Source: Pachyseris speciosa
Lineage: Eukaryota > Cnidaria > Anthozoa > Scleractinia > Pachyseridae
NCBI GenBank assembly: GCA_016490735.1
Contig: JAEMWC010000219.1
Location: 304,501-368,500 of the forward strand
Length of the DNA: 64,000 bases
Direction: 5' to 3'
Part shown: in pieces, positions 11,391 to 22,200 of the stretch
How positions within the stretch are numbered: the first letter of the stretch is position 1
How the letters are laid out: every line of letters begins with the position of its first letter
The notes under the pieces: model-generated
The model's database searches: none
The model's input: the letters and a program-made list of their open reading frames with translations, nothing else
Told to the model about the DNA's origin: nothing
Translations under genes and position numbers: made by a program

Positions 11391-13055
11391 TCACTGAGTT
11401 TTAACTCTATCTTTACCACACGTATGCGAATGATGTTTAATTCATGAAAACCTTCATAAAATACGCGGAAATATGTCTTTCACTAAATGATCAGCTATAA
11501 CTATTTACAGGTGAATGCCAGAGGATGCAATCTCTTTAATTACACAGCCTTTAATGCAGTGAGAACTTTCTTCAGTAAAGTGATCACGTTATTTTAACGG
11601 CTTTAACTCGTTGTGTAACTATTTAGGGGCGAATACAAAGCTATATGTGTTTTCTTAATTAAAAAGCTTAAAACACTCAGATCAAATAGAGAGTTATTTT
11701 AATACGGTTATCAACTATTTACAGGAGAAAGAAAGCTGTACGTATGGATTAACGCAAGCATGTTGCTGTACAAGTTATATGATAAATACCGGTATGTGCT
11801 TAGGTCTACTTTTGGATTCAAACTTTAGAAGTCCCCGACTCTGACTCCATATTAGACTAGTTCTACTGGTCTAAGTAATAGCCATTACAAAAGTCGTTTA
11901 GCAGTGCGTTAGAAAAAGGACTCAGAGAAGTTTTAAGTTCTCACTTTCACCTGTCAACAAACCACCTCAGTGCAAAGAACTGAACAATAACAAGCCTTCT
12001 TCGACCATTACTGAAAAAATCTGTTTCATTTTTCGACATGACACAGACGTCTTTTGAGTCTTTAATATGCTGTTCCGTTTCATGTGTTTCGCACACGATT
12101 GTGAAGCAAATTAATTGTACAGGGTATTAAGAGAAAAACGCCTAAATTGTTCTTTACACAGCGAGCTTATGATTTCTCGTGGTTTAACCAAACACAGACA
12201 GGGAACTAGCTGCCCCTGCCACGGGTAAATACAGAACGTAAATGTCAGTATGGAACGTAAAGTATAACGCATGTATAGTCCATAGGTTCAAGTTCGCGGT
12301 GATTGTGTCTTCATTGTGATTTTCATCACCAATTACAATCTTTATTGTCAGCACCACCATGGCCACCACCATCATCATCATCATCATCATCATCGTAAAA
12401 AACCGTTATCAACAACAAAAAGCAGACAGGTGTATCGTCTCCATTAGTAGACAGTTCTGCTTGCCATCGTATATTTTACCAAAAAGTCATTCTTGCTTGC
12501 CTCACCATCACTCTGACGCGAGTGATCTCATCGTCCAAAGGACACTAGACACTCTTAGTCAGCGTCATTATAAGCTGGTCACTGGTCGCAAGCTCTTGGG
12601 ACGCCATATTCCAATGGTGAGGTCACTTGAACACGAAGCCAATACAGACCCTCCGCTGCAGACCTGTCAGAAAATAAAACAAATTGCGCGATATTTACAC
12701 ACGTGTGTAACAGCTACAAGTAAAGTGTTTGTTACCGAAATTCTGCATAGAACAGTGCTCAACATTTGGTCGATGTAAACATTCTTAGTGTCTAAAACCC
12801 ATGCATTGACTAGTGAGCCGAAACAGTGTTGATGTCATTTCGTTTTTACTTCGATTCTGCTTTTCTACGAAAACTGAAATCCTCCCTGAAACAATATGAA
12901 GCAAGCCCCAAATCAATCCTGACTGGCCGTCAAACATTTTTCCGCACTTTAGTCCGTTTACTTGTACTAATTCTGCTTCGAGTTCTGTTTGGCTCACTGT
13001 CTGTCAGTTGTGTCGGACTAGAATCATGATTTTGGCTCTAGCTTCATCATGTATG
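11391..13055. other. Region 3' of FBXW9; nothing further recognised
   Basis: It holds a CCACCATGGCCACC / CAT triplet repeat (12353-12396) and otherwise no supported feature. A minus-strand AATAAA at about 12,344 is too far from the FBXW9 stop to be assigned as its polyadenylation signal with any confidence. Confidence 0.4.
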
Positions 13056-13271
13056 TTATAAATTATTGAAGTGAAGTGAAGTGAAGTGAAGTGAAGTGAA
13101 GTGAAGTGAAGTGAAGTGATCGCGATGAAACAGCCGCTCTATACGGTATGGAATGTAGTCCCTGTAAAAATTGGTCGACAGATGAAACAAGTCATTACTG
13201 ACCGAAGCCACTTCTCCAGAATGACAATCAAATGAATGGATAACAGACAGCACACGGGAAGGTTCCAGCGC
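13056..13271 (-). CDS. FBXW9: FBXW9 exon 8 (terminal, C-terminus)
   Basis: The acceptor is CTACAG followed by GCG CTG, in phase 0 with exon 7. The frame ends at TAA (13058-13056). Similarity to the family fades after about GEVAS, and the expected last strand of the propeller is not seen. The final residues come from a GAAGT microsatellite and read as a repeating FTSLH. A GTCAGT just after GEVAS could be a splice donor to an undetected exon, so this terminal exon is the least certain part of the model. Confidence 0.55.
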   Translation of the reverse strand, partial: ALEPSRVLSVIHSFDCHSGEVASVSNDLFHLSTNFYRDYIPYRIERLFHRDHFTSLHFTSLHFTSLHFNNL

Positions 13272-16200
13272 CTGTAGAAGAAAATGGAATCAAAAACAAG
13301 GATGGCACATATGGAGGTTAGTTCTAAAATAAAATCCGATTGAAAGCAAGCAAGTGCAAACTCCATAAATGCTACGGAACTAAGTACGTACAGTTCAAGA
13401 CGAAAGTTAGAATGAGTACAAGCGTTCGTTCATCAAAACTCCTGGAAACATTTCGGGACCGAGAAGTATTTTTTCAGTCGGTTTTCTGTCGATTGGTACT
13501 AGCTTTGTGGGCAACCCAGCTGAATGTATTTGTCAATTCTATAGCGCGTTTTCCTAAAAGATTAATGCAAATGTTAGAAATCGAATTTCTGGCAATGAAC
13601 CTGGCGTCTGCGTTCATTTCCACTTTTTCCTCACATTAAAGATATTATGTGACGAGCGATCGAAATAATCATATTGTTGCAAGTATATATGTGGATTTGC
13701 CAGCTACTTCGCAAAATCGTCTAGTGTACCCACTAAAGAGAAAATCGCCAACAATCACTGGCAATCTTTTTTATTGTAACCAGGGTAAAAAATCGTTTCG
13801 TTTATCATCGGCTTTAGATTGTCATGGGCGAATCCAGAAACATTTGATAGGCGGGGTTGTAAGTTACAGCACAGTAGTACATGTCTGTGTTCTTGAAACT
13901 CTTTCAAAAGCTTTTAAAATCTAGCAACTGTTTCATTACTTTCTTTTGTAGGAAATCAAATGTTAAATAAATAGTTAACACTAAAGAAAACAATATCCTG
14001 TATCTTCCCCGTCTTCCAATGCTCACCGTAATAGATTTGTCAGTAGAACAAGCGATAACTGCACCGCCATAGTGACACATGCCTGAAATTTTCCCTTTTG
14101 GTCCCAGTCCAAGATCCATGTAAGGCTTAAAAACAGGAAAAGTGAAATTTTAGTTTGTTTTCGACGAGAGATAAAGTTTATCTCTGAACAATTCTTAAGT
14201 TCTTACGCCTGATGCTAGCTTAGTACTTTTAAGTTCCTGTCGCTCTTAAGTTAATGTACAAATTTTCTTCCGTCAATAACTGGTACTGTTCCTACTTGTT
14301 TATATTTCTGTTTTTTGTTTGTTTGCTAATCTGTTTTTTTTTCCCTTTCTTTTCTTCTTCTTCCTTCAACCCATTTAAAGCTTAATAATTTTTGTAACTA
14401 CTCAGCTCTTTAAGTTTTGCTATTCTGGGTAGTTTTTTTGCTTATTTAAGTTTGTCTTTTGCTCTAATATATATCTTCTATATCTAGCAGAATAAAATGG
14501 TTGTTGTTGTTGTAACTCAAAATGAAAGACAAGAAACTTCAACTGAACATTCAAACTGGCTGTATTATTAAAGCAAAACTATTTACTTGACAATTATCAT
14601 CCTCTGCATGTCACATTGTACTGTTTAAATCATATGTAACTAGACCTTCCCACATATCTTATTATATAACGAACCTACATAATCAGTCTTTGAAAATGAT
14701 GACAAAGAGTCATCGAAACATCATTCAACATTGCTGTCACTGATTTTTATTCTAAATTGTTTATCAAAAATATTAATAAATAAATAATAATTAATTGTAC
14801 TTTCTAAAGCAGCTGCTGTGTGAAAAAGTTCTGAAACATTAAACGACTATCTGCATCTAACTCAGTGCTTGTGCGAGCAAAGAAACTGCACTTGGAATAA
14901 GCAACAGTCTACAGCTGCAAGTCTCTGTCTGTGCCAGACAGAATGGGGGCCAATACCTCTTTGTCCTTAGGTTCAGAGGGAGAAGAGTCGACGATTGAGT
15001 GGCCTTCTTACAGGAATTCAAACCATCAGTATAAATTTGCTTGTATAGTTGATGATACTAAGCCCAGTTGAAAAACTCAATCTTAATACTCACCAGTATT
15101 TCCTCAAATCTATCGCCAGTTGTGTCCAACAAGTACAAGCGGCCATCTCTTCCTCCCACTCTTAAATAATTGTAACCACAAGCGGAACTTTGGCATAAGC
15201 TAAACACAGGGCTCTCAAGCTAGGTGAGAATTAGCAAGTACATTTAAACAAAAAAGTCTTACAATAAATTTACGAGATAGGGTAGGGGTATAATTCTGAA
15301 CTCAGTCCTACTTGTTCTCGACAAAACTTCAATCCAATAATTCCATCATTCCAACAACAGGGTTGCCACTCACCGAAGTAGAAAAAATTCTCTGACATTT
15401 CCCGGTCTCTTCACTGACCACAGATTTCCTCTGACCACGCAAGACAAATCCTTGGGCAATAAAGCCAGCAATGAAGCCACAGAAATCAATTCTTTTGTAG
15501 GACTTTTTTGAATTGACAATATCTTTATCAACAAGGAATCTCCTTCCCAAACTTAATGGTTACACCCCCCCTCTCTAATAAGCCCCCCCATTTGGAAGTT
15601 GGTTTTTGTAATAAGCCTCCCCTCTCTAATAAGTCCCTCCTATTCCCTCTTATGAAATCCGCTTTATGACGTCCAGTTGGTTTGTGTTTAAACAAATATA
15701 CACTCAAAACATGTAATACTGTTTGCTGCTCTGTATTAAATAATTAAGTTTCACTGCAGTTGTTTGAGTTTAGTAGAAAACTACTATGTAGTCGTAAGTA
15801 AATTTCCCTGAGTTTTCACTGCCTTTCAGAAAGAATTTAGAATTTCCCGGACTTGATACACAATTCCCTGACTTTTCCCTGAACGTGAAATAATCTGCTT
15901 CACTGACTTTTCCTTGACTATGGGAACCCTCAATAGGCCAGCAGACAAGAATCAGAAATGCTGTTAAAAGAATCAGCCTTCAACAGTACCTTGAGAGTTT
16001 TATAAACTTGTGCAACTCTTCTGTCGTACACTGCTAGTGTTTTGTCCTCACTTCCACTAATAATGAACCTGTCGTCAGCAGTTAAACACAGCACTGGTCT
16101 ACTGTGGTGTCTTAACTCGCGAATAGAACAGCCACCTGAAATATAATTAGTAAGGAAAAGAATTTTAGAATTTAACATTACAGTCATTGGATGGTGATGC

Positions 16201-19200
16201 AAAGCAGTTGGCCTTGGCTTGTTTTCTTTGTCGCCTCATAAAATTTAGATGGGGCATTGAAGAACCCACTAATTAACTAGATTATGACCTCAAGATTTCT
16301 ATTGCATGATAGTTGATGAGGGTGCAGCCCAAATCAGCTATCATGTATAGAAATTGAGAGCAAATAATAATCTTATTGTTTTGGTACAAATCTACCGGCC
16401 ATTCAATATTAAACAAGTAAAATTACAGGAGTTTCATCAGAAGCCGGCAACCAGTGAAAATCGTTGCCTACTTTGTCAGAATTTTACCTCTTTCTGTCTC
16501 CTATTTTGTCCGTATTTTCACTCAAATTATTTTAAAAATTAATTAGGTCGCCACCTGCTTTAGTTAGCTCAGATGGCTATTTCAAAATTTATTGATTCCT
16601 CCTTGCAGATACTTCAAAATTGTGAAGCAGCAGCTGCCATTAGGCTGAAAACTGCTACTCACTATCTACAACAGAATAGATAGCGAGTAGCATTAAAGCC
16701 AATAAGAGAAGGGCATTCATGGTAGAATGCTAGAAGATTTATGCTGATCAGTTTTAGAAAGAGAAGGTGACATGTCCATATCCAGATGGAACATGAAGAC
16801 ATAATAGACATTCCAAGCATTCAAAGATATGTCTGCAGGGATGCAGTCTTTATTTCCTTGAAATGTAATGAGTGACAGTAGCGTAGTACATGCAGGGATT
16901 TCATTGGAACCTGGCAACCGGCAAAAATCGCTGCCTTCTTTGTCAGAATTTACTTCTTACTGCCACCTACTTTGTCTGTATTTTTTTCACTCAAATTATT
17001 AAAAAAAATCATCAGGTCGCCGCCTACTTTAGTTAGCTCAGATGGCTATTTCAAAACTTATTGAAACCCCTGTACATGTATTCCACAATTATGAGATTTT
17101 GGGTTTTGATCTGACTCACCTCTTAGATCCCACAGTACAATGCTTTTATCATAAGAGCCAGAGATTAGCATTTCTTGTTCCCAGGCCAAGCACAATACAG
17201 CTGCCTTATGGGGACTGTAAAAACAAGCATGTTTTAAAGAGATAAATAAATAAATAAATAAATAAATAAAGTGATGAAACAAATAAATAAATAAATAAAT
17301 GATTAAATGAATATATAAACAAATAGCCCTGCTTCCACAGATATATAGATGTACATTCTTGTGCTCCATAACACAACTAAATTATTAGACATTTAAAAAA
17401 ATCGCCTTCCACAGAACAGGAGAGAAAAATGTCTCCAAGCTGGTAAATGCGACCCAGTATTAAACTCAACCCATGTGTGGCACAAAGTTCAGACTGATTG
17501 AAAATTTGGAAGACAATTAGTGTACCATTGCATCAGTTCCGCTCCCAGGGTACCATCACCACACCAGCGTCTGCGATATTCCTATAGAGGTTCCCCATAA
17601 CAATACCTACCTGATAGTGGTCATCTCAGCACTGACTCCTTGAAGATCCATAACTTGATGTGACTATCCCATGAACCTGAGCATACTCTGGGGGCACCTG
17701 TGGGGTCACTACTGAGGCACCACACCCATCCCTAAATAGAATCGCAATGTAGGTTTAGTTTTGGAGAAAAGCATTCAAGGAACACTGAAAGTGTTACTGT
17801 CAGTGGTTTTTATTATTCCATTCTATGACAGTACATGGTACACAGTATGTAGAGGCCTTCCAAGGGGTGGTCTGGTGTTGCTTTGTCGCTCGTTTATGAC
17901 TCTGTCTGTCGCTTGTTTCATCATGCACATATCATCGGCTTTCCCGTCTGGGTCTACCCCCGGGCTAACCAGGGGGATTGCAAAATCAGTGAAACAATCT
18001 TGAGGAGTTTCCATGGGGGGTCAGGGAATCTTGCAATACAAAGTCCCCTGAGTGAGATGTCTCTCAGCAGAAAATGCCCCTGACATCCTTTACAAACTTG
18101 TGAATTCCACCACCCTTTAATCTTTGACCGTAAAACAATGTCGACATTTTCCCCTACCCTCAGGCAAAGAATCCCTTTAGTCTCCTTGTATTCCCCACAT
18201 ATCTCCCTGGTTGGCCCAGGGTTGACCACATGGGGAAGCTGATGACATGTGCATTAGGGACAAATGTCGCTGTCGCAACAAAAACAAAGAGGAATTGTCG
18301 CTGTCGCAAACTGTTGCACATTTTCCTATAACTTGGAAGGCCTCTATGTACTGACTACTGCTCATAAAATGATCATTGCCACCACTGCCAGAGCCTCCCA
18401 CGTAGTCGTTTTTAGGGGACTCGTATTTCACCTCCTCCCCACTAACGCCTGCATACCCGAAGCCAACATTCCTTTCCAGCCACTTAGCCAATCACATTTT
18501 ACCTACTAAATTCTGGAAGGTTGACCTTGACCTCAGGACGCTTTTCACGGGATAGTTCAACGTAGCGGAGACAGAGCTTGAGCAAGCTTTGATCACAGTG
18601 TGCTCTACGTTCAAACGTTCCTGTTTAAATGCATATCAACTGACTTCATAAAAGAATTTGTGAGAGGGAATAGCGATAATATTTCCGTCAATATGCCGAC
18701 TAGTTACGGAAAGACGCTTATTTCAGTATCAAGCAAGCTTCACTTCTTCGATTCCTTTTCCGCTTGCCGCTGGTTGTTGTAGCTGTTGTGTCACTTCTCG
18801 TGAATTTGATGAAGGGCCAAGTCAGTTATTTAAGAAGTATTGGTGTATCTTCGGGTTAGTCTGAGTGATTTGGAGGAAGGAAACTTTGCCATTGGTAGAC
18901 CATAGCGCGCAGTGGATCGAGCGAGCTGCTAGGTAATATGCTGCATAATTTTGCCGTCCGCATATCATGAACTGAAGAAAAAACTACTAGTTGACGCAGT
19001 CTATGCCATCAGTGTTTGATAACTTCTGACTGCTTCCCCAGGACGTTTTGGAATCGCTGCGTGGGAGAATTTCATCTGATTTAATGCAAGACCATAAGAG
19101 ATCGAGCTTTGTTGTTGTACCATGTGTGGTAATTTCACATCGGTTTACTCCATGTTTGATCGACTGATAAATGCTTCAGATTTCTAACTTGGTCGTGCCT

Positions 19201-22200
19201 AAATTCTTATTTGCTTTAGTCTCTTGTAACACATCGTATTACTAAAAAACAAATCGGCTCTAGCGTTTTGATACGTTTACAAATTTGCGAGAGAAAGAAG
19301 CAAGCATAAGGATTAATTTTACTTGTTATTGCTGGACAGTCGATCGTGATTGGCTAGGATGCCCGCGAGTCAAACAATGGGAAAGGAATGTTGGCTTTGG
19401 GTAAGCAGGCGTTAGTGGGGAGGAGGTGAAATACGAGTCCCCTAAAAATGACTGCGTGGGAGGCTACCACTGCTAGACTATACCGTTATCATTTATAGAC
19501 AGAAACATAATATTAGCCAGGTTTTAATGAATTTTAAATTGCCATCATGATCATACCACTGGTCACCCATCAACACGACCATTACCAATAGGCAGGGGTT
19601 TCAATAAAATTTGAAGTAGGCAGCGAGTTGGAGTAGAGTAGGTGGCAGTTTTAAAGAAAAAATAAAGAATCATTCTTTAAGGTGACTCACATAGGTTTCC
19701 AGCATTTTTCAGCACCTTATTTTGATGGCTCATTGCTACCAATGTTTGTACATTGTTACCTTTTTATAGTGGTATCAAACAAATGTCCAGTCATTGGTGA
19801 ACAAATTATGAAACTTTTTTGACATAATAGGTCACCATAGCAACACTATAACATGTTAAAAACACCCCTAATTTTATCTTTAAGCCACAATAACTCAAAT
19901 ACAAGTTTGGTGACCCCCATTTTTTATTGTTGGGAAATAATTAGCATAATAAAATACTTAGCATAATATAAAAGGTAACAACTTATAAAGATTGTAGTGA
20001 TGATCTATCAAAGTACAAGAGGTGGAAAGTGCTAGAAACAGGTGGGAGCCACCTTAATTACTTCAATTTAGGGTGAAAGTAGCCGATGTCTCTGATCAAA
20101 GTAGCCAATGCTTTTCATTGGACGTCGGTGCTTATTGAAACCACTGAATAGATAACTTCCATGATAGCGTCATCTGACAACAACTACCAGGATTCAGTTT
20201 GTTTTCCCATTCTTATTAAAACTATTTTTGTAATCCCAACAGGGTAAAAATAACAACAGCTCTAATTAGCACGAGAAAAGCAAAACCTGCAGGATTCTTG
20301 TAGTTGTAGTCAAATGGCACCATTATGAAAATGTCCCATTTACCAATATCATTGTCACGATTGCCAACATTAATAGTGATGGCAAATGGTGAATCCAAGA
20401 CTTTGCGACACAGTGAGAGTAAAATATTTACTTTGAGCCCATGAGAGGAGGCACAGAGGTACCAGTATCTCACCAAACTTCCCTAAAAGATAATAACTTC
20501 CACACTAACTGGCCAGTGATACATGTATAATTATATTCATGACCAAAAAAGAGCTCTTTGTGGAAGGACAACAAAAATTAATGCTGTGCTTGAAGCAGAG
20601 TACAGCTCTTAACACATTAATGGCAGGTTTAAAGGGAAATTATCAAAGACTTTTCAAACCAATAATAATATTGCACCAACCCTGTGGCCATCAAGAGATT
20701 GTCTAAAAGACTTCTTTGCGTATCCTGGCTCATTTGGATCTGCAAGAGCTGACAAGTTCCAAACCCCTACAGTGCGATCTCTTGATCCAGAAATGCACAG
20801 ATCTGCACTTTCCATGATGTGAACTGCATCCACAGCAGCAAAATGTTGGTCCTTTAGTTGGTAAAAATCCAGTGTAGAGACTGGATCATGCCAAAACTTG
20901 TCCAGATCTTCGTGCTGAACACATAACCGCTTCCAACTGTGGAAAAAAGGCAATTCTATGACATGCCCAAACAGACAAAAATACTTCTTTGATATATATA
21001 TATATATATATATAAGACTTCTCCTAAATATATAATACCGGCTTGTTTCATATAGATATAACTCGAGTTATATCTATATGAAACAAGTATTATATATTTA
21101 GGAGAAGTCTTATATATATCAAAGAAGTATTTTTGTCCGTTTTGGTGCGTCATCTCCATTTATAATACCAGAAAGCACAACTGTCACTTATGATAATACT
21201 TGCTGGGTGAGTTAATAAGAGAATCATGGGTCATTTTCATGAATGAATTTGTTTAAATGTAAATGTTTTATTCACTTGATATATGATTTGCAATTTATAA
21301 TTTACAAAACGATTGTCAGAAAATTGCTGATCAGAAATTTTTAATATGATTGTAGTTAATAGTCTGAAATACAGTTGGAAACTCGATCAGATTTACAACG
21401 AATATGATAAAAAATTAAAATACACTGTCTTGTAAAATGGTATAAGACTGTCAATAAAAGGTAAACCTGGAAATCGTAGATTGCCCATTCATTAACTAAT
21501 AACTTGGAACAGGAAGAAACTGTTCTTAAACTTGTTTGTTTAACAATGATTCCTCGTTAGTTAAGGTCTACATAAAATATCCTAGTAGGAATTTTCCCTT
21601 CAGGTGACAATAGTCTGCAATACTGTGATGAACTAGCATCCCATCCGTTGAGAAGTAGTAATGCTCAGGACTACAGGTAGTCAATTCATATTGGGTGTCC
21701 TGTGATGAACTAGCATCCTCTCCTGGGGAGAAGGAATGCTCCTTGTCAATTAATAACAATAATAATAATAATAATGGGTTTATTGGCAACATCTCTACAT
21801 AGTGGCTCTTCATTTACCAATTAACTCTAAATCAAATCAAATCAAATCAAATGTTGGTTTTTGGCGAGAGGGGAAAACCGGAGTACCCGGAGAAAAACCT
21901 CTCGGAGAAGAGTAGAGAACCAACAAACTCAGCCCACTTATGACGTCAATTCATACTGGGTGTTCTGTGATGGACCAGCATCCCTTCCTGGGGAGTAGTA
22001 ATATGCCAAGTCACTTCATACTGGGTGACCTGTGATGGACCAGCATCCCCTCCTAGGGGAGTAGTAATACTCCAAGTCACTTCATGCTGGGTATCCAGTG
22101 ATTAAGCGAGGAGAGATATTTCTTACTTATTAAATTATCCAACGCCTTTGTGCTGGTCTGGAAAAGAGAACATCATTAAAGGATACAAACCTTGAAACAT

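Noticed and set aside
13649..13924. Plus-strand 91-codon frame
   Set aside because: It lies in FBXW9 intron 7, has no known domain and no splice partners.
15329..15550. Minus-strand 73-codon frame inside FBXW9 intron 5
   Set aside because: It lies in dispersed-repeat sequence and breaks the phase of the flanking WD exons.
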